A DNA stretch of 64,000 bases from Sipunculus nudus (Eukaryota; Annelida; Sipuncula; Golfingiida; Sipunculidae): assembly GCA_026874595.1 (NCBI GenBank), contig CM049306.1, positions 93,733,642-93,797,641 on the forward strand, written 5' to 3'. This document shows positions 40,488 through 55,400 of the stretch, piece by piece. The notes under the pieces are model-generated. The model searched no databases, was not told the origin of the DNA, and saw nothing but the letters and a program-made list of their open reading frames with translations. Numbering within the stretch: position 1 is the first letter of the stretch; each line of letters opens with the position of its first letter. The position numbers and the translations under genes are program-made.

Positions 40488-43400
40488 ATTATTACAAACA
40501 TGAAAAATATGTAACCACAGTATTAGACTATAGTATTTATAATTCCAAATCTAATTTAATCTGTGTTTTAACTTATATATCCTGAGAATTTTATAATGTA
40601 ACAGGATTTCAGTTCATTTACTTTAACTGTGCAAATGCTCCATCAATGAATACATGTACAACAAATTTATCAAGTCATCAGTTAGCTTTATTTTAAAATA
40701 GCTATCAATAATGTTCGATGTAATATTATACTTCAACTCTTACAAATGATTTAGCAGCTACAAACAGATTGGCTTTAATAAATGCTTCTGGAATGAAACT
40801 ATGTTTTTCAAAATCAGTAATTATGAATCAAGAGTATTTATATCTAATTAAAGCCAGCTATTCACCTACCTTTTTCTATAGAACTTTTGTGATTTCTGAT
40901 TTTCTATGTGTATGTGAATGAACTCTAGGCAATTCCTGTTAAGAGGAGTTCTTATAATATTATTTTGGTGGGTCCCCCCCACATGTTATAAACACATGGA
41001 AATAAACAAAACTAACAACCTGTGAGCAGCAGGATCAGCATTTTCTAGGATATTTTTATAAAAGATTCAGGGGGTTATCTTTAGTTAATCGACATCAGAT
41101 ATCAGATTAGATAAGCCCCTTTAAAGTACCTGATGTGCTTTTTGGATACACATAAATCAAGAGGTGTAAACCTGAGTAATTTGATACTTACCCAGATTGA
41201 GCTGGTATATAAAACCCGAGTCCTCGGCCATGCAGACAGTCCTGTACGTTAGTAGTGTCCAGACCTTTTCCCTCCTTTGCTAACTTAGTCATTTCTGCTT
41301 CGTACTCGGCAGCAGTCAGAGATTTACTGTTTGTTATTTTTACTGATGGTTCTCTGAAATAAAGGAGAAAAATGAAATTCAATCAAAATTGAAATTTACA
41401 GTACCTAATCATGATCTGCAGTCAGGTTAATTTTATGTAAAACCTTGCCTGAATTGAACTGTTACCATCATCAATTAAACTTCCAGTGATGGTGTTCTTC
41501 CATCATAAAAACTATATCAGCATTTATAAGAGTATATTACAATTGAACATGTCATCAACAGTATTATATTTCAAGTACTTAAGATTTAACAAGTACTGTA
41601 AATATGGTTGGTACAGAATTCTAATTAATATTTATAAAATGCTGCACATCTAGACTGTAAAGAATTCACATTAAACATTTATCAATATCAAATACTGTAG
41701 ATACCATTAAGACTCTTATACTAAAGAGTTACCATGAAATTTTCACCAAACATGTAATTACTGTAAAGAATTCTTCTAATGTAGTCATAAAATACTGTAG
41801 ATACTGTAAAGAATTCTTTTAATGTAGTCATCAAATACTGTAGATACTGTAAAGAATTTTAAAATTATTCTTTATATCTCATCATGTACTGTACACTCTC
41901 TAAAGAATTCTAAATGAATATTAAAATACTTCAGTTACTGAGCCAATCATAAGTTGCAGCTTATGACTGATGACAATAAAGTTACCATTAAGTGACAAGA
42001 ATTTTATTTTTAATCTCATTAAGATAAATAGAATTTTAAAGAAAATCAGGTGAGGAAGGACTCCTTACAGATTAGTGATTCTCTTCCTGTTAAAGAGTTC
42101 CTTAAGCATATCTGCCTGCTCGGAGAGTGTCTCGTACGGGCATCTGTATGCCCGTGATACATCTGGTGTGATCATCTCTTTGTCATTCATCTTTCCGTTT
42201 AACCAGCCATCCCAAGACCTTCAACAAGCAGAGCAGTGTGAGAAACAAAAAGCTACTATCAGAGAGATTAAATTACAACTTACAATATGTATATTTTTCA
42301 AGTATAATACAGTCGAATAAGAAGTATGCACAATTTCTCAAAATTTCTGTTATATTTATGACACTCTAAATGGTATGTACATATTTGATCAAAAATAACT
42401 GTTTGGAATACATATTGCTGATTTATTGGCATATATAAACTAAACCTAATGGTTCTTACCTGGGACTTTGGAAGACAGACAATCAGGAAAACAAAGCATA
42501 AATGGCAACAGAAACAAGTCACTTTAAAAATTTTGCAATTTTGTACCTGAATAGACTTAACGATACCCAGTCCTGTATTGATGAAATCTGACTTGATGGC
42601 TCTGTGTGATGTTGTGCTAAAGTACTCTATTGCGCAGTGGTTATATAGGCTGCTGTATTTTCCTTTCACTGAACTACTGTTTGCTTTAGCAGGTTTTGCT
42701 GGATTTCACCACCAGGTGGTGACATGGCCAAGAATGTAATCAGATCAATGAGATTGGAATATTGCAGAATTTTATATTGGGGAGTTGGCTGCCCATTGCA
42801 ATACAATGCTCTCACTGTTCTTATTATACTCATGGCTGTGTGCCAATTGCCTGGTGGTGAAACCTAGCAAACCATACTAAAGCTAGCCATGGTTAACAAA
42901 AAAGATAATGCAGCATCTGACCTCTACCTTAGGACTGTAGGTGTGATGAATACAAATTTATGTCTAGAACCAATATGATCCATGTCATGATTTTTTCTAA
43001 TGATTTTTTCTAATGAGACATGTATTATTCATACATCTTTATTAAAATACAGCGAAACATGCACTTATATTATAAATATCTAAGAGCATGTATTCATTCT
43101 CTGAACAAGCAGAAATCACTAAAAAAACAACTGTTATAAGACTCAAAAACATAGCAAAATCACACAGAAGGTACTGTGTTGAGAGAGGAATGTCAAGGAC
43201 ATATTGTTATTCGTAGACCTGTAATTGGCGGACATTGATTTCTCCGGATATCATTCTCTGCATCTATTTATTTCTAATCTCTGGAGGCTGAGCTTTCATC
43301 TGATGCAGGAGACCTGCTTAACATGAAAATTACACGGTATCATTTAAGCTATTGTGTAAAGGGCTGTGCATTCAGTGGAAGAAAAGCTTCGGCATATGTG

Positions 43401-46400
43401 ATGAACTGTCTGGATATAGATCGTACAGATCATTAATGTGGACCACACATGATATTAGTATGAGATAAAATTAGGAGCCATCCAGCTGAATGGAATCTGT
43501 TCTCCTGGAGTGACTTATTATTTAAACGAGGGTGTCTGTAGGCCATTTACTCAGTGACGAGTCTGAGGAACCTAAGATGACAGGGTACACCAGTGAAGAA
43601 TAAAATACGAAAAGTATCCCCTGAATTACCGAGCAACACAGCACTCCTTCATCTTGCCCTTCATCTCAGAAATGTAAAACTTTTTCTTCAACAAAAACGC
43701 CATGGCTGGAAAAGTTTCTGTGCGATATGCGATGCCAGGTAGTGTTGATACCCCCTCATAACCTGAAAAATAAAATTAAGTAATTACTGTGAAATAACTT
43801 AAATTTTCAGGCATGGATTCAGTTTTATGGAAATAATAAATATCTCCTATTCATCTGCCATATATGACAACACAGGAAGTAAGAAATTAAGTACTTTTGT
43901 ACACTGAAATTACCAGTGTGGGTGGGAAGGGCACATTTGTAAAATAAATGTTGAAAAGAATGATTTTGAAGTAGTTTTCCTGCATAGTTTAACAAATACA
44001 TAATAAGCTAAGACTGACTTGGCTCTCTCTTTCTCTTTGTAGGATTTTTGTACGACCACCACAGGGGAAAGATTCTGCTGACTAAATAAAGGGGCTCTGC
44101 AGAACCCTGAGGTTTAAAAGGGGAGGAAATGTGAGAACAAAGACCTGTCAGCAACCCCACCCCATGATAATCCTAATTAGTCTTTACCAGGAAGAGCCAA
44201 GTTGTATTTTTTACTCCTCTAGTAATTGTCAAGATCAGGTCCATAAGCATTCCTCTATTAAGTAGAAAAACAACAATTTGGTGTTTTCAATAAAAGGAAT
44301 TTACAACTTATATTTCAAAATAATGTGTGTACTATAGTACTGATTATTGTAAATTTAACATTTAATTTAATAATATGAGCTTATTTTGATTATATGAATT
44401 CCTTTATTTGTGAGAGTTAATATTTATGAGTTTACGGAATCCTTTTCACTGAAACAGTAAAACTAAGGGTTTATGTGTTTATTAAAAACACAAAGTGTCA
44501 TTTTCATGAAGATGATTGTTTTGTAATTACATACCATATTTTAGCAATTTAACAAGTACCAGTACTTATTTTATGGATCTTCATCTATTTATCCTACACC
44601 TTAAAGGTGCCCATTCACCTGCCTTTCGAAAAAGAATTTATGTGATTTCTAGCTTCCTCTGTGTATATATTAATGGTCTAAGGGTATTTTCAGTTGTGAA
44701 AAGTTCTTATATCTCTTCGTGAGGGATGTATGAACTTGTTTATCAACAACATGTTTGTAAACACAGCAATGTTGACAAACGGGAAAAACATGTAACTTAA
44801 GTGGGTAGGTTGCATATATGCGGAGGTAGAAAGGTCACTTGTTGTAAAACGCCATTTGCGAAGCTCTGGCTTATCTGACTTGCCGCCAGATGACCTTCTT
44901 GAATTTGTTTTTGATTATTTTGGCGGGCCCCACATATTATAAACAAGTTGATATAAACAAAACAAGCAGCCTGTGTGTGGTGATATCAACTTTTTTGTCT
45001 ATTTTTATAAAAGCTCCAAGGGATTAACTTTAGTTTATAATGGTCAAATAGGTGATTGGACCCCTTTAAAGACAGTACTCAATTATCCTAAACCTATACA
45101 TTTTTTTACTTTTTATTATTAGAATTATCAGAAATATTAATGATCTCTGAATTCATACTGTTTTGTACTTGAAGCTGAACTTACTTGATATTTTTACCTG
45201 GAGAAAAAAGGGTTAATAATAAATCTGCAAACCTAATATAAACCGGACTCTGTAATTTGAGAATACACATGCAATCCATTACAAAGGACACTTCAGAGCT
45301 TTCTTGATGTGACCTTGTGCACCCAGACAGACCCTCCATGATTTATCATAAAACCAATAAGAGCAGTATTGTTAAAAAATATAATAAAAACTAAAACAGA
45401 ATTTCAAAGGCCAGTTTTAACTGTCAGGATTAAGTTGAAAGCTCCCCATATATACATATACTGGTGAGAGGGAATAACCTGGGCTGAAAGATAAGGGGAG
45501 TTAAGTACCAGCCCATCAATCAGGAGACTGGTGTGGCTGTGTAGCAATACCCTGGCTGTCCAGACAGACTGTGTCAAGTCAGCAGTGCTGGTCTGGTGAG
45601 TCATGAACACTGCACCTGGCAAGCTCAAGATTTTAATTTGATAAAAACACTGGGCATTTCACAAAACAAAATTTTATAATTGTGAAAATGAAATACTAAA
45701 ATAGGTGTAATTATAAACAAGGGACCCATGGGTCACGGCGCTCAGCTGATCGTGATTGGACTATAAATGTTTCTCCACTGTGATACTATATCGAGTCGAG
45801 AAAGCTTATGAATATCATGGACATGTTGGGTTTTATAAAGGAATATAATGTAATATGTGAGTAAATGATAAATGAAATTACCTGACCTATGGATTAATAG
45901 AGTAACATATAGTGGTTTATTTTTATTTATTTAGCAGGGGTTGAAAATTGTGATATATTTGAGCAAATATGAATGCAATGACAGCAGTAATAAGCAGTAG
46001 TAGAATGATGATAAGGCTTTTTGTTGAAGGATCTAAAGTGTATGGTAATCTGCAAGCTTTCAATATGACAGATATGATGCTATGATTAACTATGCTGATG
46101 AAGTGATTTATGAATTTGTGACTGTATGACACAATATCTATTTAGTCTTGACAAGGTACATTATTGTGATGCCCACTATGTCTACATATTACACAATATT
46201 GACATAATTTCTGGCATGTACATAGGTACCTATGGATGAATAGTTATACAAAATATTAAAGTATGAATATATCTGATTCATATTGTTCTTGCTTACTGAG
46301 GCTGACTTTGGGATGGGGTTCGTAGAAGGGAAAATTGAGGGCAGCATGAAGGTGGATGAAGAAATATTCTATTGTAATGTTTTTCATTTATATAAGAATA

Positions 46401-49400
46401 TGAAAAGCTAAGAGGAAAGGGGCCCTCCTACTTGGTTATAGTAAAGTTCTAAATATATGATTGCAAACTAATACTCTGACAAGACTGTCATGAAGAAAAA
46501 CAGTAAAGTTTTGAGATACTGTGATGCATATGAAAATTTACAGATGGACAGGCAAGTGGACAGAATGGACTAATACCTTTATTTCACTTTCAAGAGAATA
46601 ATGCATTTAAGTTTATATATAAGCCTATTTTTTTTAAGCATATCCACTTTTTCCATTAAGGAGTTTTTATCTGAATCATTTTTTTTATTTACAGGTTTTA
46701 TAAATTTTTAATAAAAAACTGAAAATATAAGTTAAAATATTAGAATTGTTGCAAAAGTTGCAATCATTATATATACAGAGTAAAAAACTGAAACTATAAG
46801 TTTAAATATTAGAATTGTTGCAAAAGTTACAATCATCATATATCCAGAGTGTAGCTCATATTGGGTCATATTATGCATACACATATATTTTATTATTTTT
46901 AAATCATAAATGTTTAAACTGAATTTAAAAGAAAATAATGCTACAACATTGCATCTACAAGAATATTCCTTGAATCACTATTAAAAAGTTTTGTACACTG
47001 GAGTTTTCAGTACATGCTTAATTTTATTCACCAAAATCAAATAAAAGATTCAGTAAATTTGATAAAATAAAACATCTTTTCAAATAAAGTATACACACTG
47101 TTGGTTGAATGAGGGACAAACAATATCATTCTGCTAATTACTATCCCAGTTTTAATTTATTACTGGAATTAATAGTCAATTTCACACCTGGTGAAGTTTT
47201 TACTCTTCTGAAGTAAGGAATTACTTATTTGATAAACATCCACACTTTCACAGCAATAAACCACTTTGTGGACACAATTAAATGTTCACTTTTATCATTG
47301 TAACTCTAGTGGTACAATACAAAATCTAAAATGTAGCATAGCCCAGAATAAGAATGAATCAAATACAGAAAATAATAACATTCATCTAGTTTATGCACCA
47401 TGGGGGGGGGGGGAGTGCAGGGCAAAGGGGAAGCCTGCTGGTAGTGGCCAAGCTTAGCCAAGGCAAGCTGCCTGGGGTGTGTTACATAATGCAAGTGAAG
47501 GCTGTACTACTAGGTGGGCTAGATGTAAACAACACTTGACATGGTGTATGAAAACGTGAATAAAAGCTATTCTTTCCAATCAATTTCTTTGAAATTTCAG
47601 ATTTTAAAAGATTAAATCCTTATGTATATATGCTGTGAAAATTAAATCAACATAGCAAAAGTTGGACAAATTTTAAGGTATTGATTTTTTATTTATGCAA
47701 ATAACTTGAGAAATTTGCAAAATTCATATCTAATTTTGGGTAAACAATTGAATCTTGATTAAATAAAGTTATATTCCTGAAAAAAAGTCTTTAGGTTCAG
47801 CAATTCTCATGTTAGGTGAGTAAATATATTTCCTGATTTTTTAAAAAATTGCATTATGTTTTGGCCCATAACTTCAAAATAATACCCAATACTGACCTAA
47901 TTTTTGGTATGTTCATAGAAAATGTATGAAAGAATGTGAATACTAATTATGATCAAAAACAGATCAGTGGTTTTGATATTAGGCAGCCTTGAAGTGTAAA
48001 AATGGCTTTTTTTTATGGAAAACGGAGGTTTTTCCTTAATATCTCGAAGGAACAAAGTCCTAATGATCTAATTTTTGGTTTGGTAGGAGATTTTGGGGAC
48101 ATCTAAAATTATGCCAACAGCCTGGGGAGCATAGAGATGTGCACTGAATGACCTACAGTCATCAAAGTGGACTGCTTGACAATGTAAGGGAATACAACAA
48201 GAGCCTCTAAAAAAATTCAATAACTAGCCTAATTTTGCAGCTTTTATTTTCAAATTTCAGATTTTAACAGATTAAATCCTCATATGTACATGCTATGAAA
48301 ATTAAATCCACAGTACTTACAGGAAAAAAACGTGCCGTGGCCAAAGTTGGGCAAAATTTAAGGTACTAATTTTATATTTTTGCCAATATTTAAAAAAATT
48401 TAACAGATTTTGATCTAATTTTTGGTATACAATTAAATTTTGATTAATTAAAGTTGTATTACTGAAAAAAAGTCCCTACCTTTAACACTTTTGATCTTAA
48501 GTGACCAAATATCTTCCTGATTTTTTTACAGAGTCCATTATGTTTGGGCCCATAACTTTTTTAAATTAAACAATACTGACTTAATTTCTGGCATGTACAT
48601 AGGAACTATATAGAGGAATATTTATGGTAAATATGAAGAAAACCAGATGAGTGGTTTTGATATTAGGCAGTCCTGAAGAGTAATAATAGATTTCTAATTA
48701 AAAAATTGAGGTTTTTCCTTTATATTTCGAAGGAACGTAGTCCTATTGACCCAATTTTCGGCATGGTAGGAGATTTTGGGGACATCTAACTGTATGCCGA
48801 ATTTCAGATTCGTAGGTCCAACGGTGTCAAAACGTGCCAGTCTTACGGACGGACAGACGGACGGACAGACGGACGACAGACAATGGACCAGGACTATAGC
48901 TCAGATGACTTATAGTCAGCTGAGCTAAAAAGCACACACATCTATAGTTTTTCATTAGCTTAGTAGAGATTTTAAGGGTAATAAGTTTGGTATGCATGTG
49001 ACAGATAAAAATATTGAATATAGATTAGTTTAAGTTTAAAACTTAAGTGATCACAGCAAACAGAAAAAAATTTCTCAGCCCAAAGCACAGCATATTAAAG
49101 CTGTGTGTACTCTGCATCACTCTCAGTGTGTTACAGTGCACCGTCATGTTGTACCTGAGCCTGTGAGCCAATTTAAGGCTGTAATCTCATCTGTTATACA
49201 TACACAATTCTCCAGTTTCTAAGCCCACTGTACATGTAAGAAGGTAAACACCAGGGGCCTGTTGCAATAACATTTTACTGGACTTAAGCCCAGTTGGGGG
49301 CCTAAATACCATGATTACAATTGTGACGTCATAATGGTTACCATGGTGACACTCAGATGCCCCTGGGCTTAAGTCACCTACATGACTTAAGTCACCTTAT

Positions 49401-52400
49401 TGCAACACACCCCAACAGAGTATACCTGTGAGTTTCCCTGTATACATTTGATGACAATTTAACCCCTGCCATTAAAGGGCATATAGGTATTCTCTTGAGG
49501 CTCTTAAGTCACTCTTATTGGATGATATGAAGGGGGACCTATAAAAAGTGAATGGTTGTTGTCTTGAGGTGGTCACTAAATTGCAGTGGTTATAAGGTGA
49601 GGTTTAATTGTATATTTTTACTGTACTTGGTTTTGAGTTTTTTAGGTCAAGTTTTCATAATTTTCCTCCATTACATGTTTCACAAGAGTCACATGCAAAT
49701 GATCTTACCATACAGAAAGCTACACACAGTATATTAATATGGATAGATTTATAGTGGACAGGACGAGAACCAGAATTGAGATGCCCATGAGGCAACTGTA
49801 TAAATGACTTCATCTGTGTTCATGGGGAAACTTATTCATGAATGATTAATTTCACAATAATATCAATCTCATGAATATTGTAAATATGAAACCCTTGCTA
49901 ACAAATATAAATTCTAATAAATTATGAAATGTCACTGCTCATATGTGTGCTGTTTACAACAAAGCACAGTGAAATGTTGAAGTGAACATAAAGCTGTCAG
50001 GGGCAGTGACAATTCATTACACCATACTCTGCATAGACTGGTTCATTCACAATTTACTGTCCTGGTCACCTACCGGGTCATTATAATATTCTGAGATAAC
50101 TAGCATTATCTGCACACCACTGAGCTAATCGTGGTTCTCAGTTCTCTTGTCTCAGCTAATATCAAGCTATTTTAAATGCCTACTCAACTGTGATTCATTG
50201 TGCCTAGTCGATCATGTTTAATTTAAAATAAAATGAAATCAAACCCCCTGTTGCAAAGGTTTATTTGATTCTTCAGCTGATTGATGTGATATTGGCCTAT
50301 CTAGATGTAGGGTTTATCTATGGGTGTTACACAGAGTAAAATGATTAAGTGATGCTGAAGTGTTGAGTGACCCATGGGTCATGATGCTCATCTGGTGGGC
50401 ACAATTTGCTGAGCCAAAGCCAATGAGAAACCAATCAAGAAAAATACATACAAAGAAGCAATATTCATCAGCCCCCTGATCGGATAATTTGTATGTATTC
50501 ATTATACTGATATTTTCAAAGTTAGAAAACTGAACAGATCAATATCAGGTCCACATTTATTACTGTGACAGCTTCAATATTGTTAAATAATGCATGGTCT
50601 GCAAACCTGGCAATCACCAGGAGCATTCAGCATTAAGAACACAGGAAAATTTTTAAATATTAAGACTCAATAAAACACACATACAAGCTAACAGAGGTGA
50701 CTTGACCCCCCGGCAAATATCAATACCGTCAATATTTCTAGCCTTGTTATTCAAACATTGTGTGGCATTTACCATGGGATGAGAAAAAACTCACAAATAT
50801 GAACACAGTTGTCATTAAGCCTTTCATACAATTTCTGTGAAGTTTTTTTATTGCCATGGTAACAAGTGTCAACATGACTTGGGTTTCCTGCCATTTAAAT
50901 TGCCGCTGCTTTTATAGATGATGTGATTCCATGTACATCTCTGATGAATCTCCATCAATGACACAATAGACGCACAAGGGGGCCACAAATATGTCATCAC
51001 TGATGCGTTTCGTTTATTAGAGAAAAGTCTGTCCTTTGTGTGTAAGAGCTGTGTTTGTGACAGGATGCACGGTGGATAAAACACAAAAAAGGTGCGCAGT
51101 TAAAGTAATACAAGAACCAGAACTTTCACATTCACAATAACCAATGTATGAAATCATACAGGTCACAACCGGTCCATTTCAAATTGAGATAAATACCAGT
51201 TTTTGTGCATGTCCCACACGAAATGGGACCATACATCAAACTAGGGGGCCTGATTTGAGATCACGCAGGTTTGCCAGAGGCTGACATGGTCTTATTTAAC
51301 TGGATGATAATTCAATTAGCGTCCCGACAGCCTGTTCTTCTTCTGGCAGCAAAGAATATTAGGTGTAACAAGATGGGGTCACATCTCTCTGTGGTGGACT
51401 ATTAGCAAGTTTTTATAAATTTGTACACAATCACTCCTGCCCATGTCTGGAGGACATTTGTCATCAATGCTGCATGTTTACTCACTTCATATCAACAACA
51501 CACAATGCCTGTCACATGACATCCTCTCCACCTGGAGACGCAAAACCTCCTAACAGGGTCCTGTCATGGTATTCTCCACATTTAACTGACGGTGCAAAAA
51601 GGGGGCTCTGTTAAGTATGTTTGGAAAGCAACAAGGATAGATAATAAAAACATGCAGCCTTTAACATGACTGTTGGTTATAATAATTTTACAGCTGATAC
51701 ATCCTACCTCGTACCAAAGGTGACTGCCCACCACAACTCCTAAATATTGTTACCTGACTTAAACGAAGGAATTTCAAAGGCAAAGCTGTTAAACATGTAA
51801 TCAGAACTGTATTTCTTAAGTAATCTACTGCATATTTCTGTGTTTATAAGCATGAAACATGTTTCAAGGCTATGAGGAAAAACACAATTTTTCTTAGGGT
51901 ATTATTTGATACCAGCACATTGTAGGTAATAATTACCAGGATTTTTTAATGATCCCTCTGCTTAAAAAACAAGCATCAGTATAAATCTAATCTTAGCATA
52001 CGTACTTCATCATGTTCTAAGACCTTTGAACCTTTATATGAGTAAATACATTTGGTATAAACTATAGTTTTCTCACACAGTTCCTAGATAATATCATGCA
52101 AAAAATAGCCTTATTAACAAACTGTCAATCTTCCTGAGGGAATTTTCCAGTGCGTCTATTCTTAAAAAAAAAAAAATGTACAAGATATGTCATGTACAAT
52201 AAAGGACCAATATCATTGCTGGGTGCATGATGACTGGGTAATTCTGCTCAGCTGACAGAAACCTAGACTTGAAATAATGAACTTGTAGTCAAGGTACATG
52301 ACAAGGTTCTGTTAACATGTAGCCCCCCCCCCCCCCCCAAACTTTTTAGACCCTAATTTTCTTATATCTAGAGGTCCCTATACAAAGTCTATGAAAATGA

Positions 52401-55400
52401 ATGTTGGCACTTGAAACAGGCTGATTTTTCAAGAAAGGGCCCTTTTTTAATAAACTTTGTTAAAGTGGCAAGTTTGCGACTGACAGAAATCCGTTAAGGG
52501 GGTACAGTCTCAAAATTGACTCTAACTTCCTTAATATAAGCCCTATGGTGGTGGTAAAATAAATACGATTTTACTCCCCTTTTACTGCTGAACAAGGCAG
52601 ATATAAATGTGTTTGTATTTGGATGTGTTACATGCTTATTTGAACTACAATGTTTACAGCATTTCACAGGAGAAATGCATTTGTGTGAAAGAAAATTATC
52701 AAGTGGCATCACTGATACACATATATTAATTACTGATAAACTGAATTCTCAACTGTATGCACTTCTATAAGCCACCACAGTTTCTTAGGTATTTTTGCAC
52801 AAATGACTGCCCTGTTTTTATTTTAAAGTGCAGCCAGACTTGCCTGTCATGACCTTTATTTGACTTCCATTTCTGGGAGACTGTCCTTTAATTTCCTCCC
52901 CCACACAATATGTTCACGGGCCAATATAGCATGTCACCCCAACCCCTCGGTTAAAACTGGCCTTCTGGTCACCTCTATTAGTGAATACTAAAAGGTTTTC
53001 TCTAGAGCAGGTATATGGTACTGTGACTCATGTAATAAGCTCAACTCAAATGTTTCAAGAGAAATGGCTCTCTAAAAGCCCCTAAAGGATCATTCTATTT
53101 ATAACCTCCATGACACTTTGTAGAAAAGAAAGTCTCAGACACCACTGTTATAAACCACTTTCAGTTAACAGATACAAGAAAGGATTCCAGTGCTCAAGAA
53201 CAATGACCACAGTTGTTTGCTGAACTATTCTTGATAAAAAATAATAATAACATGAATATATTTTTTAAGTTTCAGGACAGGGCTCCACATTAACATATGA
53301 AAGAACTTGCCCAGTGGGCAAGTAAAAACTTGTCCAGTAAGGCAAGTAAAATCTACGTTCCACTTGCCCTATATGAATTTTTACTTGTCCTACAAAAATC
53401 ACTGAATACAGCCACAACCACAAAATGTAGAAAGAATAATGCAAAACTAAACTTTAGTAATGACTCAGGCCTTTGTGTAAAGGTGTGTATTGGACCCAAT
53501 GGATGAGCCCACTTTCAGTTGCCCTGCCATCATTTTCTGGAACTTTTAATTACCACAAGCAAGCAGTTAAGCATTAATGTCGAGCCTTTGTGACATCAAT
53601 GGAGGAATGATTTTACTAGAAATCTGATACCAAGCATACATTCTATATATTTGAAATATGAATTTTGCAAAACTTGTTCAAGAGTTTTCCCCACACAAGT
53701 GCCAGCAAGGTGATTTTAACTAGAAATACCTGGCATCAGGAATGCCATCATATACCCAGACCTTGGCATGGTCCCTTTTAGTTTTACATTAGGTTCTGCT
53801 CTCTGACCCATATCTACTGTTATGCTTAAAGGGACATAATCAGGAGCAATATAATGCCTATTATTTCACACTATTAGTTCAGTTTTGCTTTATACAAAAG
53901 TATCCCAGCAAAACCTTTCAAGCACATAGTCTCATTTCCACGCATACGGCTGTTTAACACCTTTTTATAGCCCTGAGTGTTGGTAAACAGTCTGTTTACC
54001 ATAACAAGGCCGTGTGACCGGAGGTCAGATTAAGAGGAGCAACACGCGGTGTTTTAGCTAGAGTGAACATGTATTACATTTTTTAGCCAAGTCAGTCAGA
54101 GCATCTCCTGATTGGCACGTGTTGTGGCTCCGCAAAGCACATGGCCCGACGCACTGTGTTTTTGTTTACACCTGTGATCGCGCCAAGTTCACTGTTTTTT
54201 AACACTGGTTTACAGGAGTAAGCAAACGGTTTCAAGGCAATATTTTGGCAGGTACAGATTTATTTTAAAGGTAAGAAGCTGTTTTTCGTGTTAACTCAAC
54301 ATGTTTTATAGGTGATTGGGCCCCTTTAACAGGTTTTGCTACAACTCATGATAAATGAATGAAGCCATAAAGAATTAATGGATACATTAAACTTCAACAA
54401 TTCATAGAGCCAGTCCTCAGAAACATGATAAATATGCCAGTAATAAATATTTGTTGCTGATAGGTGCAGTGGTTCCAAATACTTGCATGGTGAAATTCTT
54501 TGATCTGTTGTATTGGCATGAAGAAGCCATTCTGAAAAGAATTCAACTAAATTCATGCTCTATTAATGTGCTTTGTTTTAAGTTACAATTCACCATTATA
54601 TCAAAGTTAAAGTTTAAACATCTGACAGATACAAGAGTAGGCAGAAAATACCATTTCACCTAAATGAGAGTAAGTCACAACAGTTGGTGCCATCTGCAGG
54701 TGAAAATCACACAGTAGTCATATGATCAATATGTCTGCCATATTTGGTAATGATAGATTTTATTTGGTAATAAGATAAAAGCTTACAGATATTGCTCCAT
54801 ACATATAAACAAGTGAAATCATAAAATTTCATGGTCATCAAATTCAGAATCCTGCTGAAACATCACTTTGAAAATAATCAATGTTTAGTTTTCATTTTAT
54901 TTCCTTTCTGTAATAAATCTTTGTATTTGATTTGAAGACTAAAGTGTTCTTATTGACGGACTTATCTAAAGGAAAAAAATGGAAAACACCATTTTGGATC
55001 AAAGAAAGCAGTTTTACAACGGTGCCATCTATTGCAGTTTGTCATCCTGTTAGTCATGTGATCAATATGTTAGCAGGCGTTTATGGGATATTTGGTAAAA
55101 AAAAGGTGGGAAGGACAGACCAACAGACAGACCATTTTATAGTCATCCCTCCTATTGCATGAGATGACAAGAGCACCAAAAAAGGTGCATTATACGCCTG
55201 TCATGTATCTGGTGACCTCTGATCTCATTAAATATGCGCCAACTTTGCTGAGAATGTATTTCAGGTGAGAAACTCTATTGGTAAATATTGATAATGAATT
55301 TCATGAAAATCCATAAAATTTTTGGTCAGTCACCAGGTGCCACCAAAGTATGGTGACTTCTTACCTCATTAAAGCAGGTGGATTTTCCTGGAAATTGAAT

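Larger units (their letters stand above)
25424..41191 (-). other. last intron (15.8 kb), probably holding one unrecognised exon
   Basis: The interval between the last two exons seen. It contains SINE copies, modular repeats, pogo/Tigger-type termini, an (AT)n run and several unique CpG-retaining patches. A phase-2/phase-2 exon of about 90-105 bases is expected from the family alignment. I looked for WDLD-like and W-R|F endings on the minus strand and found no convincing candidate. Confidence 0.5.
42219..43629 (-). other. intron (1.4 kb)
   Basis: Bounded by GTAATT and AG on the minus strand. Holds a MITE-like element (42682-42886) and a unique CpG-retaining patch (about 43150-43620) directly after the donor. 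Confidence 0.5.

Noticed and set aside
40332-40514. Tyr-Ile repeat protein
   Set aside because: Translation of an (AT)n microsatellite.
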